Positions 23,967 to 35,763 of a stretch of 64,000 bases of DNA are shown one piece after another. Numbering within the stretch: the stretch's first letter is position 1; each line of letters starts with the position of its first letter. Below the pieces are notes generated by a model. That model worked only from the letters and a program-made list of their open reading frames with translations. It was not told the DNA's origin and did not search any database. Position numbers and translations under genes: made by a program. Source of the DNA: Manis javanica (lineage: Eukaryota > Chordata > Mammalia > Pholidota > Manidae); the NCBI RefSeq assembly GCF_040802235.1, contig NC_133166.1, positions 3,410,001 to 3,474,000 on the forward strand, read 5' to 3'.

Positions 23967-24660
23967 AATTATTAGACTTTATAAATGACTTTAACATATT
24001 TACTGAATTCAGTCAGTAAACAAAAATCAATTTATTTCCTTATAAAAGAAGCAAACATAAATTAACACTAAAAATGTATGCTATGTAGATAGGATCAAAT
24101 ATATCAAATACTTAAGGGTAATTCTAATAAGAAACATTCAGAAATCCACCCAGTAAATTCTAGCTGATTGAGGGAAATTGAAGAATAGTAAGTAAACGGA
24201 GTTCTGTGACATGTTCGTGGATTAGAAAATTCAATATTGAAAAGATGTCAATTTTATTTAAAGTGACAATTTTGAAAGAGTTGAAATATAGCATATATAA
24301 AGAAGTCTTCCAAATCAAAAACAGAAATTGACAAGGAACTAAAAAGTCATTTACAAAAGAAGATAATCCAAATGATGAGGAAAAAAAAGAAGTAATGCAT
24401 TAGCTATTAGTAAAATGCAAATTAGAACCAGAAGGTTTCTATGATTCATCTGAAACACCAAAAAAAAAAAAAAAAAACACTTGTGTAAAGGGTGTGGCAC
24501 AATGGGAGCTCTCACTGCCAGCATGGATCACTTCAGCAGTCAGGGGGCCCTTATCTAGCGAATCTTACCCCTAGGCATGTACCAGCAGACATGAGTGCAT
24601 ACGTCTGTCAGGGGACATGTCCAAGAAGGTTTCATGTGCATCTTTCATAACAGCAAATCC
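23967..24660 (+). mobile_element. Old L1M ORF2 remnants within unit 1
   Basis: Blocks such as 'gaattcagtcagtaaacaaaaa', 'catgttcgtggattagaaaat' and 'acaaaagaagataatccaaatg' follow L1 ORF2 order. Counterparts occur at 35764-36055 (unit 2) and 50270-50680 (unit 3). Confidence 0.75.
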
Positions 24661-24837
24661 TTCTCCAATTAGAATGGAAAATGATGATGACAATTTGAGA
24701 AAGAGGAAAACTAAACAGTGATAAAAATGAATAAAACAGATGTATGTACAAGAATGGAGCATATTGTTAAGAAAACAAGCCAAAATCACAATGTATATAT
24801 CCTCTAAATTAACGTTAAAAGATAGTATTTGAATGCC

Positions 24838-24878
<41 letters not shown>

Positions 24879-27800
24879 ATATACATCATATAATATATAC
24901 AATATGTAGCATTTAGGATGTAATATGTATACCTACATTTTTTAAATGAACATATGTTTACAATGAAAAGAAAAATGCAATATTATTTGTTATTTTTTTG
25001 CCATGCTTCTATTTCTTCCTGAATCTAATTCAGAGAACTGAACTGCCTTTTATGTCAAAGAAAATAATCATTGACAACAAAAAATGATTCAAGACTGGTG
25101 GTACTACTGAATCATTTTGGATAAATGATGGAACCGTCTATAAATGGATATACTTGTAAATAAGAATATCATTTCCAACACTTAAAACAAATAAAAAATA
25201 ACTTCAATTTGTTTAAGATGCACTTGGTCACAGCTTCTTTTGTAAACACTTTATAACTGGATAAATTATAAAACTCATGTTTTAGAGGCACCATATAGTT
25301 GTGGAATAAAAGAATAGATGACAATATCCAAATTAAGGCTCATTAAGTCAGAGAGAGTTAGCCCACACGATTATTCACCCTTACTTGGTGCACAGTGTGT
25401 TCTACGTACACATTTTTTTCATTATTATGTTACTACATAACTTCTTATCTGTGCACGTTTTACTGATTGATTCAAAGAGTAAACCCAGTTGTGCTTGGTC
25501 AGTGGTGGATGGATTAATATCAGGATTTCTTCTAAACTAAATCATTTTCAGATTAAAATTTAATTTTTGTTTTATAAATGAAGCTGAATATCTGTCCCTG
25601 TTTCAGGAATCATTTTTCTCTCATTTCTGTGAAATGTCATATCTGTACAGTCCATTTTTCTATTTATATGTTGGACTTTCTACAATACATAAGAACAAGC
25701 CAAGAGAATTTTATTTGAGATATCATTTGAAATTATTTTTCCCATTATATCAATTTTATTTGACTCTAATTTGGGGAATTATTTTTTATCATGCAGAATT
25801 ATTAATTTTTACAGTTTTCTTTTCAATTATTGCATCGCACACTCTGTATTTTGAATCATAATTAGACTTTCCTTACTCCAAAATTGGAAAACACCTGTTC
25901 TTAAAATGCTTTCATCATTTCACTCTCTAAAATATTTAAATCTCTGTCTCATTTAAGTTTTTCTTGCTAGAATATAAGGTATTAAGAATAGCTTATCATT
26001 TTTACTATTAAGGCTGTCCAATTGTCTCCAAAACATTTATTTATATGTCCATATTTCACCAGTTAGGTAGGCTACTTATATTACATGACAAATTCTCATT
26101 GGTACTGGACCATTTTTTTGTCGTAAATACAAATTTCTACTCATTTTTCTACTCTCTCTCTCTCTCTGTATGTGTGTATACGCACATATACTCTACTCCT
26201 ACTCCGCGGAGGAGCCTGGAGATACCCATCCATGCCCAGCACCGCAAGGTGCTGTCACCAGGCGCCAGAGCCCCTTCCGGCACAGCTGTTTCTGGGATGT
26301 GCGCCCCAGCAGCTCAGGCCCGGCCGGCCGCTCATCCCCCTGCTGTGCTCTGTCACCCCTGTATCCCGCGAGGCCTCTGTCACCACGCGCTCCTCGCTGG
26401 CGTCCCCAATCTCTGACGCAGGGGTCCTGCTCCTGTGCAGGTAACTTCCCCAGTCACTCTGTCACCACATGACCACAGGAGCTCCCTCTCACATAAATAT
26501 TTTTATCTTCATATTCATAAAACTTTAGAGACCATTACTTTCTAAATAACAGGAATCAACATCCTATTTTTTTTTCGTGAGAAATTGATTCCAAGCCAGG
26601 ATTCTTAAGTAATCCAAATGTAGGAAAAAAATGGTCTTTCCTAGAATTGAAGCCTGGAATCCACACAGGTTTGGTTTGTGTCCTTCCCATGATCTCTGCT
26701 GGATGTATTTCAGATTCTCATCTTATCATAAGTAAAGCCTGAAAACATTCAAATCTTAAAAAGATGTAAAATGGGAAAAGATGGTGATACGCTGCAAAGG
26801 GCAGGAAAACTTTCTCCCTATTAAAATGTTCTTTTTAACTTTTATGAAAATTTTAATTTGGGAAACTATTTTAATACATTCAACAGCCACATCTCAGATT
26901 GCTGAGGTGGGCACAAAGAAAGCAACATATCAATTTGTATATAAAAATAAAACATTTGTCATCTGAACATTTATTCAACTGTTTCACATGATGGTTTTTA
27001 ACTAGTTATCAAGGAACCTATTAGGGGAGAGGAGAGTATCACAGAAACAAGTCCAAGATCTCAGTCCACTAGGAACAGAGGCTCTTCATGGAGTACTCAC
27101 AATAGATAAGGTGAGAATTGGGCTGTGTTTTAATTTTGGATGGTCTGAAATGATGTTGTTCAGCCCCTTATCCGTGACTCAAGAAATGAGATGTGCTGTG
27201 CATTCTATTCCATGGAGAGCATGAAGAGAAAGTATTCCAGGTAGTAAAAAATTTAAGGAACAAAAAAGAGGAGAGTGCCAAAAACAGGCTTTTAATTAAA
27301 AACCTAAATGCGTCACGTGGAGGAGATCCCTGGGTAGAGAGAACTAATTTCATTTAAAGAGCACTTTATGTTTAGAAGGAACAATATTTTAAAGCTGGCT
27401 TGAATACCTTTGACAAAACAAGTGATTTCACATACAGAGATTTAAGTATTAAATCCAGTATGTGAGAAACATCAGCAACATCCCAAATAAGGTAAATACG
27501 AACCTCTTTAAACTGACAGTAGGCAGAAGATCTTATTGTTAAATTTAAAATTAGCATTTAACATAAGTAGCAATGTGTCACCTTCTTAAAGTAACTCCTA
27601 TTATTTCTGAAGCTATTAAAATTTACAATGAAATAGTAATAATATGTAGTGATATTGAATCTCTTCAAAATCCTGAAAACTAATAACAAATATGTTTTCT
27701 AGGCATAGATATTATAGGGAACTTCATTTTGAGCCAACATAATGTAATAAACAAATGTTATATTTATGTATCCTTCTGGATATTGCAATGGGAGATTTAT

Positions 27801-28850
27801 AATAAAAACGATCCATTAAATAAGATTACAAACATTGGGGAATCCAAAGAAAATTAATTTTAGAAAACAAAATGATAGATCTAAGGACTTACAAAATAAT
27901 GAAAAACAATGTTAAATTCAATATTGTTTTTAAGTTTTAGTTGCGAATTTATATCAGATATAAAAAATACAGCTGAGAGATGGGTAGCTTGCAACATTTC
28001 AAACTGAGAATATTGTTAAACATTGCTTCATTATTTGGGTTTCTCCAGGAATGAAGGATTGGCATTAAATGATTAGAAAACAAAATTTTACTTGATTTGA
28101 TTGATAAGAACTCAAACATTTAAAAAAAAAGACATGTAATTTTATGAGAGTAAATAGAGTAGTTCTCTGCTCTACCTTATTCTGCTCATGGAAAATATAC
28201 AAATCTTCTCTCTATCATGTTACACATTGATGATGTCATCACCAGAAAGTTGAATTTGTATATTAGAAATTTTCTTTAGTACTGAAAGTAATTTTATTCA
28301 AGTAATAAGGTGAAATCATTTATTTTAAAAATTGCCATTCATTAAAGTGATGCTTAATGATTAGAATTTTATTTTCTTGCATATTCATCATTTTCTCCCT
28401 TTTAAGAATGTTGATTTCATTCAAAACATATCTTTTGTTTTAGGTAAATTCAGAATCAATTACTCAGCACCATATTAGATGTACAGCATTTTCTAAGATC
28501 TATATTGATCTCAAGTAGGAAGATAGTCACAGTCCTTACCTCCCAGATCCCTTAATGTGAGTGACAGGAAGGACATACAAACAGAATTGCCCACATTGAA
28601 ACATGACGGCCTGAAATAGTGCTGTGTGCTCTTGGATTGCAGAGTAGTTACAAAGATAAAAAAAAAATTGCCAGAGAAGTCATGAAGAACTCTTAGCTTA
28701 AGTGTAAAGTATTTTTATAACACTGATGACAGCTTTAAGATCTCTCTCCATTTCCACGTCAACCATGTGATACAAAGAAAAGTAAATGAGTGTGTATGTG
28801 TTTCCTACTGCTTAGAATGGAGGGTAAAATATAGAATAATAGTTTCCTTT
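24661..28850. other. Duplicated intergenic DNA upstream of the OR at 30553
   Basis: AT-rich DNA shared with unit 3 (about 50690-54720) and holding an (AT)n microsatellite at 24847-24875, a (TC)n at 26152-26168 and the GC-rich island listed separately. A stretch at about 28440-28640 looks like an ancient interspersed repeat that I cannot name. No coding gene seen. Confidence 0.6.
26200..26475 (+). other. GC-rich island, copy 1, with splice-donor-like site
   Basis: About 275 bp of GC-rich, CpG-bearing sequence in flanks that are mostly A and T. It is conserved in the duplicate at 52075-52350. Near its end it has CAG|GTAACT (26438-26446), preserved in both copies. It lies about 4.1 kb upstream of the OR coding exon at 30553. 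No shared reading frame across both copies looks protein-coding. It may be a captured cDNA or LTR piece, or a 5' untranslated exon with promoter. I do not recognise it. Confidence 0.5.
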
Positions 28851-28854
28851 TTAA

Positions 28855-29100
28855 TAGCAACAATAACAACTACCTTTATAGAGACTTTTATAAATGCCAG
28901 GACTTCTTCAAGTTGTTTTGCATATATCAAATGGATTTACTCTTATAATAATCCTCGGGGTTGGTACAACTGTTGGCCAGTTTTATAGTCAAGTGAGCCT
29001 TGGCACAAGAAGATTAAGAACTTGCAGGAGGCCACACAGCTAAGAGGTGGTGGAGTCATAATTCAAACCCAGTCCATCTCGGTAGAACTGTATTCCTTCT
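28855..29100 (+). repeat. MIR SINE
   Basis: MIR order: 'taataatcctcggggttgg', 'ccagttttatagtcaagtgag', 'gaacttgcaggaggccacac', 'agctaagaggtggtggagtc' and 'attcaaacccagtccatc'. It is absent from the matching place in unit 3 (near 54720), where a deletion must have removed it. Confidence 0.9.
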
Positions 29101-29439
29101 TCCTGACACTGTATTTATGCTGTGCTTGGTGGACAAAGTGCAAACCCACAGAATAGAGAAATGAAAGGCAGGGCTGAGACAGATCTTGGGTCCAGGTGCC
29201 CAGGGAACAACATTTAAGGAGGCTCTGCCTTTCAGGAGTGTGCAATGCAGAATCAGCTCTGAAAAGAGTGCCTTTTAAGTTTGGTACCTATGGGGTTCTC
29301 ATTCACCTTCACCAATCCTGGCCCTAGTGAAAGGAGAGAATGGAAAAAAGTAATGACCAAGAATCCAGTCAAGAATTCTATTAAATGAAATTCTGCTAGA
29401 AAATATGTCACAACCTTAAGATTTTAAGTTTAAGAATGT

Positions 29440-29625
29440 AATATCGTATTTTTATCAAGTACATACCATATTTAATCAATTAAAATGAATAGGTAATTTT
29501 ACTCTTATTATCTCATTTAATTATCAGGAATATGGAATACACGATCAGAAAATCTAAACAACGGTTTAATACCACTCAGGTAATAAGTTATGGAGTCAAG
29601 ATTCGAACTCAGTTCCAATAAAAAT
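29440..29625 (+). repeat. MIR SINE
   Basis: The blocks 'actcttattatctcatttaat', 'caggtaataagttatggagtc' and 'aagattcgaactcagttcc' are MIR core and tail. The duplicate copy is at 55010-55140. Confidence 0.75.
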
Positions 29626-30552
29626 ACAGACACAACATTCAATCACAAAATCTGTGTACATATGATCAAATTACCTATCACTGGTAAGTCTCAATATCAT
29701 TACCTGAAGAAAAGTGAGTTTAGAAACTTACCTGAAGTGTGCTTTCAAGGCACAACAAAGCTGGTGGAGGTGCAAACAGCACAAAGGGACACGGCAGTCA
29801 GTACATCTGTCCCCCTGCTCTCACACATGCACAGGGGGAAGGGACACACTGCAGGCTGTTCCTGTTTACACAGGGTAACCCTCTTTATTGATCTTATTTA
29901 TCTGTATCCATGTTTCCAGGCAATTTTTCCTGATTAAAGCCCTCTAATATTCCCCACTTAGTACACCCTACAAAAAATACTTGTTTCATTTCCCTATGTG
30001 GAATAAAAAATTCTCTCATTTCATTTGGTAAAGTGCCGAGTAATACGAACTGTATAATAATGACATTGATGATCAAGATCATCAAGTGATGGGAAGGAAA
30101 TGAAGGGTTTAAACAAGACAGTTGAAAATGAATGAGCAAAGTACTGTCTCCTATTATTCTACTGAAGTGTGATAGAGAAAAATTGGAAAGTACAATAGCA
30201 TTGTTAATAAGTGCAATTAATTCAAAGTGAGATGACATGGCAAAGCTGTGGGTCTATTTTCAGTGACTGCCAATTTTTTCCAGAGTCTGGGCTTAGTTAA
30301 GCATAGTTTGGTTTTATACTGCATTGTGTTCAAAAATAATATCTTAAAAGAAATTTCAGAAGAATGTGTAGTGTGATAATCTTTAAGGTATAACCTGAGA
30401 GAGTGGGAAACATGTAACTAGTGACATTATTAAATTAGAAACAATTTCAGTGTTTATGAAAACTAGTCTTGATATCCTGATACAGTTAAGGCAACAGCAC
30501 TGATCCATGGGGGAAAAATGAAAATCACACGCTCAATTTCCCATTTCCATAG
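29626..30552. promoter_or_regulatory. Upstream region of the OR at 30553, splice acceptor at its end
   Basis: Non-coding DNA shared with 55200-55959. It ends in 'tttcccatttccatag' directly before the ATG. The pyrimidine-rich stretch plus AG is a good splice acceptor and implies a 5' untranslated exon upstream. I see no clear TATA box or promoter here. Confidence 0.55.
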
Positions 30553-31494
30553 ATGAAACACCAAGAAAAACCAGCAGAAGGAAATCTAACTGAATTGATG
30601 GGATTTGTTCTGTTGGGCTTTGCGGATGTTCCCTATCTCCAGTCATTTCTGTTTGGCTTGTTTTTAGTCATCTATATCATTACCTTGATGAGCAATGGCA
30701 TCATACTCCTAGTAACAAACCTAGACCCTGCTCTCCACACCCCCATGTACTTTTTCCTGGGAAATTTTTCTTTTTTGGGAATCTGCTATGTATCAGTTAC
30801 TCTCCCCAGAATGCTCATGAATCTTTGGACCCAGAGGAGAACAATTTCTTTAGTTGTCTGTGCTACCCAAATGTGCTTTATGCATATGCTGGGAGCCACA
30901 GAGTGTCTCCTCCTGACTGTGATGGCCTATGACCACTATGCGGCCATTTGTAACCCTTTGCACTATTCTCTAGTCATGAACCACAAAATGTGTGTCCAGT
31001 TGGTGGTTGGCTCCTGGACCAGTTTAATCCCAGTCCAGATAGGGCAGACATGCCAGATTTTCTCTCTTCCCTTTTGTGGGTCTCATTTAATCAACCACTT
31101 TTTCTGTGACATCCCCCCAGTACTCAGCCTGGCCTGTGGGGACATCTTTTTGAATGAAATGATGGTATACATAGTTGCTGTATTATTTGTTATGGTTCCA
31201 TTTCTGTTGATCCTTATCTCCTATACCAAAATCATCTCCACAATCCTTAAACTGCCATCAGCCACAAGTCGGGCCAAAGCCTTCTCCACCTGTTCATCTC
31301 ATCTCATGGTTGTAGCGTTGTTCTATGGATCAGCCACTATTACCTATTTACGACCCAAGACCAGCCACTCAGCCGGAACTGGTAAAGTGCTTTCTCTCTT
31401 CTATACCATTGTGACTCCCATGTTTAACCCCATGATACACAGTCTAAGGAACAAGGATGTCACCATGGCTCTGAGAAAATTGTTATGGAAATAA
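30553..31494 (+). CDS. Olfactory receptor, OR10AG1-like, with altered DRY and NPxxY motifs
   Basis: This is an intact 313-residue class II odorant receptor of the OR10 type, predicted to sit in the ciliary membrane of olfactory neurons. It has an N-glycosylation site (NLT at 11-13), TM1 with the GN motif (SNGI, 47-50), PMYFFLGNFSF (64-74), FCDIPPVLSLACGD in the second extracellular loop (184-197), RAKAFSTCSSH before TM6 (240-250) and an ending with SLRNKDV. Two key positions are changed: DRY is DHY (127-129) and NPxxY is NPMIH (292-296). DRY is central to G-protein activation, so the product may signal poorly although the frame is open. The start is the ATG after a splice-acceptor AG. Its closest relative in the window is the gene at 55960, about 89% identical by hand count. 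Confidence 0.93.
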   Translation: MKHQEKPAEGNLTELMGFVLLGFADVPYLQSFLFGLFLVIYIITLMSNGIILLVTNLDPALHTPMYFFLGNFSFLGICYVSVTLPRMLMNLWTQRRTISLVVCATQMCFMHMLGATECLLLTVMAYDHYAAICNPLHYSLVMNHKMCVQLVVGSWTSLIPVQIGQTCQIFSLPFCGSHLINHFFCDIPPVLSLACGDIFLNEMMVYIVAVLFVMVPFLLILISYTKIISTILKLPSATSRAKAFSTCSSHLMVVALFYGSATITYLRPKTSHSAGTGKVLSLFYTIVTPMFNPMIHSLRNKDVTMALRKLLWK

Positions 31495-31972
31495 TTAACT
31501 TCTTTACAAAATGAATTACTTGCAGGAATTGATTCCTTCCTACTGAAAATAAAATTTCAATCAATATTTACTTTAAACTCTCTTTTTCTGCCTATACACT
31601 TGTAGATTTTTCCAAATTATTTATTTCTGTAATGTTGTAATATCTTAATATTTACATTTATGGGCATTCCATCAAATAACAAATCATTTTAATGGTAATT
31701 TTATAATTTTAGCATGCAATATTTTCTCTCAGTGAGAACTTTTGATAAGGATTGGGGTAATGAACTTAATTGCAATAAATACTCTATCACTTATTGGAAA
31801 GTATGTCTTTATATTTTTATAGAATTTTAACTGTCATTTTAGGAAACATATTAGCAATGAATTTTAAATATCTTAAGTTTTAGTGTATATTTAAAATATG
31901 TATATAATTTGTTTTGGTCTAATATTGATTCTGTAAGAAATAATTTCTTAGATAAAAAAGCACCCTCTCTGG
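31495..31972. other. 3' flank of the OR at 30553
   Basis: Duplicated AT-rich DNA matching 56902-57375. An 'aaataaaatttc' near 31547 could serve as a polyadenylation signal. Confidence 0.45.
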
Positions 31973-32057
31973 GGACTTAGTGAAGGGGGGACCCTAGTAA
32001 ACATAATGTTCTTCATGTAATTGTAGATTAATGATAACAAAATTTAAAAAAAAAAAC
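31973..32057 (+). mobile_element. Very short 5'-truncated L1 3' end
   Basis: The segment matches the 3' UTR tail of the full-length L1 (10170-10253): 'cctagtaaacataatgttcttcatgtaatt', shown here only in part, then 'gattaatgata' and an A run. The matching place in unit 3 (near 57375) lacks it, so it inserted after the duplication. Possible short flanking repeats read 'accctctct' and 'accttctt'. Confidence 0.85.
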
Positions 32058-33065
32058 CTTCTTGGGAATGTAGTTTCATAAATGGTTTTGATACATCAGT
32101 ATCAGTAAATACAAAGCATGATTTATATTAATATTTCTATGAGTCACACAGAGTCCAATGCTTTGATAAAAATGAATAGCATTAAAACATTTGCATGTAA
32201 TAAAAAGAGAGGAGAAAGTCATGGGCATATTTTTCATACATTTTCCTGGAGATAATAGTAGTGATTGAAAAATTAGGGCAAAGGAAACAAAGTTTTATAA
32301 AACACATCTGGTATAAAGACACAGATATCACCCATGTACACCATATATATACACTTTGAAAATGATCAATAAAAATGTTAATCCATGTTAATTGTGAATA
32401 TCTGAGAGTAAAACTTTCAGTTATTTTCCCTTTCATTTTACTGATATTTATGTCTTCGCAATGTCTTTGCTATCCATGTAATCATGAAAAGCAAACAATA
32501 AATCTGTATTCATGGTGTATCAAAACAATTAGGATCAGTTGTTTGTGTTCTCTATTTATATTGATACAATTAACCTTATTTTTAATATTTCTGCTTTCCT
32601 AATAAATTATTAGTGCACGCAAATAGAAGATCTTCAAGGAACTAGGACCTGTCATCAGTTCTTAAGGTGAAAAAAGAATGTGGTGAGGCATCTGTTTTAA
32701 AGGCTTAACCCGTACATGAAAAAGTCATCTACTCACATTTGTATGAACATGCCTATCGGAAACCATGAAATTATAGCTGAAATGATTGGATATAGGAAAG
32801 GGATTAAAGAAAGGGAAACATAATAACAGCAATAAAAATTCTGGGAACATTTTCAAGCAGAACTCAGGTAACACCTGAACTGATTAGAGGTGGAATGGAA
32901 TGAGACAGATATTGAGAAGACTTTCATGTTCACTGTCCCTCCTGCCTAACATAGAAAAAAACAAACAGTGATATAAAAGAGATAACTAACAAGGGGAAAA
33001 CATTTTAAAAATATTAATAATGTCAATACATAAGAACTAATCTAACTCTTTTTATAGAAGGACAA
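32058..33065. other. Duplicated intergenic DNA
   Basis: AT-rich DNA matching 57385-58450 of unit 3. No gene seen. Confidence 0.5.
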
Positions 33066-33074
33066 CTTCTATAT

Positions 33075-33780
33075 GACTGGATTAGTCAGAAATTTTTATA
33101 TAAAATGTAAAATACATGAAACATAGGAGAAAAAATGATAAATTGTTCTTGAACACAATTAAATCTTCTGCCTTATGAAAATCACTGCTGAGGGAATGTA
33201 CGAATCAGTCACAGACTTGTACAAAATCTTCCCTAAACCACTGTCCAATAAAGAACACATATCCAGAATATGTAAAGAACTCCAAAGACAATAATACGAC
33301 ATAAAAAGGAAAAAATAAACTATAAAAATTAGGCATAACTTGAATAACCATCACAGATGACAACTAAGCACATAAAAAAAAAAGGCCAATGCCATTTGCA
33401 ATTAGGGAAATACAATTTTGAACTACAATGTCCCCAAACATCAGAATGACTAGAATTTTACAAGCAAAACAATAAATGACAATGCAAAGTGCTCACAACG
33501 ATACAGAGAACTGAAGCTCTCATCCATGGTCAGTAAGAAGCAAAATGATGAAGCCACTTCAGAAAACAATCCGATAGTTTCCAGTGAAGTGAAACATACA
33601 CTTACTCTGTGACCCAGAATTCTCACCCTTTGTTATTCATCCAAGATATGGAAAAAACACAAATCCTTATGGCCATATTTACAACATCTTTACTTATTGT
33701 ATTTCAATACTGGAAATACCCCAAGCAGCCAAAAGGTAGTGAATCGATAAACTAACTGTACGTAAGTACATTAATTTTAC
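33075..33780 (+). mobile_element. Old L1M ORF2 remnant, duplicate copy
   Basis: Duplicate of 23080-23770, with the same L1 ORF2 blocks such as 'ccccaaacatcagaatgac' and 'gtgacccagaattctcaccc'. Confidence 0.8.
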
Positions 33781-33960
33781 TCATTCCTGAGCTTGTTGTT
33801 TAATGCTGGACACTCTGATACATCCACAATGTTTGCACTGCCAATAAGAAACACATTTTTCTTCAAAGTTCATATTCAACAGACTACCCTCAACCAATTC
33901 ACTGGTGATTAGGGACTGTTTTACTGAAAAATGAAGTCTCTCTTTTTTAATAATTGATGT

Positions 33961-35763
33961 CCCCATAGTATTTCCATAAAAATCACTGTGAATATCCTTG
34001 TTCCCTTCCCCATTTAATTAGCTATTGTGTCCTGTTTTCTTTCCCAAAAGACAGCTATGTAAGAGGACTGTATGGTAAACCTATGGAAAATAACTTCTGA
34101 ATAATTCTGGTTTATATTTTTAGAAGTTTATCCAGCACATTGATGTTGCCTCATTCTGGTTTAAAAATTAACCTATGATTAATCTAAGAACAGATTAACA
34201 ACAGAACCTCTTGGGTGTGGTATTGAGTCTTTTAAGTGTTTCCACCCACTAAAATTCAAACTAGCAGAGATGGAGATGGCACTTAGGAGAAATTGGAACC
34301 AGTTATTTGAACAAGTTGAGGATTTTTTTTTGTCATCTCTCTGTTCTTCTTTACCTCTTAGTCTGTTTGCAGAAATCCTTTGACTATATGGCAGAATCGT
34401 AATAGTGACATCACATTTCTTATACCTGGTTCTTTACTAATGTAAAAAATATGACTGCATCCTATTTCAAAGAAATAATATGTGGACTTAACTATATGGC
34501 CCTAAGATGGAATCACCTATTCTCCCAGGTTTCTTGACTTAATTATTAATTATTTTGATCCAGAATACTAGTAGAAATTAAAACCAAATTGCTACAGATA
34601 TTCATTGTTTTATTTTTCCTAGACTTCCTGGGTGAGAGAGTTAACATCTGAAAAGAATCAGTCTAGTGTCTAAACAAGCAAATAGAAAAAAGTTAACATA
34701 AAGAAAATCAAGGTTTATTTTCCTTCAAATGTTTCACATTAAAATACTGGTAACTCATTTGGATCCATTTTCTATCAAACTAGATTGATAGACAATGAGT
34801 AAGCCTTTATTATTATTATGTTTTTTAAATCTCTCTCCTTTAAGATCATACTTGTTAACAACTATTTACTTCCGATATTGCCTTAGTTTATCCAGGTAAT
34901 TATTTTGTTATCTAAGTAGATATCATGACATCAGTAAGGTCATCTAAAAAACAAATAGAAAAATTAATGGAGACAATAATTTCAAAGGACAGAATGTTAA
35001 ATGATAGTAACTGATGATCCAATGACTATACATGGTGCTGATCTAGAGGAATATGGAAGAAAAGCTATGAAGAAAGTTGGTTTCCTAACAATCATGGAAT
35101 GCCTCTGTCCAGTTTTCCATTACTGAGTAAAAAGTACACCACAACTGTTCATCTTAGAATAACATCCCTTCGTTGTATCTCATAAATGAAAAGGTCAGGA
35201 ATTCAGGAAGGGATGCGGGGTGATTATCCTGCTTCACGTGGCTTTGACTGGTCACTCAGGGGTATTCAGATGGTGACTGGTTTAATTTGGAATGTATAAA
35301 ATATCTTAATATTTCTATATAATGCGGTTACAACGGTGTGTTAGCAAGAGTAAAACCCAGTTTTGTGTAACTTTTATTCTGTTGGGGAAAATGGTTAGAG
35401 CTAGAAAAATACATTACTATGATAATTTAATATAAAATAAAGAATCAAATAGAACCACATGAATGAGATTGTATTTTCACAATTTGGGTGGTGTTCAATT
35501 TAGTTTGGGTAATCAGGGATTAAAAGATATTTTTCTATCATAACTAGCACTACATACACCTCATTTATCTCACCAGTAAGGTTCTTAGCCAAAGAACAGA
35601 AGTTCAGATATGATTAAACTGAAAGAAAAGAATGAAAAAATAAGGATAATTAGACTGAAGCGAGAGGTAGGAAGGGAGGGAGAGAATGAAAATTCCTCCA
35701 CTGACTATTATTATTAGATGATATAAATGTATACACAGACAATATTCCAGAATGTACAAGGAA
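33961..35763. other. Unassigned 1.8-kb segment of unit 2
   Basis: Present between two blocks that are adjacent in unit 1. A stretch at about 35110-35240 ('ttttccattactgagtaaaa ... ggtcaggaattcagga') resembles an old interspersed repeat whose family I cannot name. No gene seen. Confidence 0.5.

Larger units (their letters stand above)
23070..33070. repeat. Segmental duplication unit 1
   Basis: The left part (23070-24270) is repeated at 33070-33960 and 35764-36055. The part from about 23770 to 33065 is repeated at about 49500-58460. The unit holds old L1 debris, a GC-rich island, MIR copies and the OR at 30553. It ends where unit 2 starts, which indicates a tandem duplication junction near 33070. 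Compared with unit 2 it lacks the 33960-35763 segment. Confidence 0.85.

Noticed and set aside
26045-26416. Frames of 85-144 codons over the GC-rich islands
   Set aside because: The frames differ between the two copies (26.2 kb and 52.1 kb) because of small indels. This argues against a conserved protein, though the island itself is kept as a finding.
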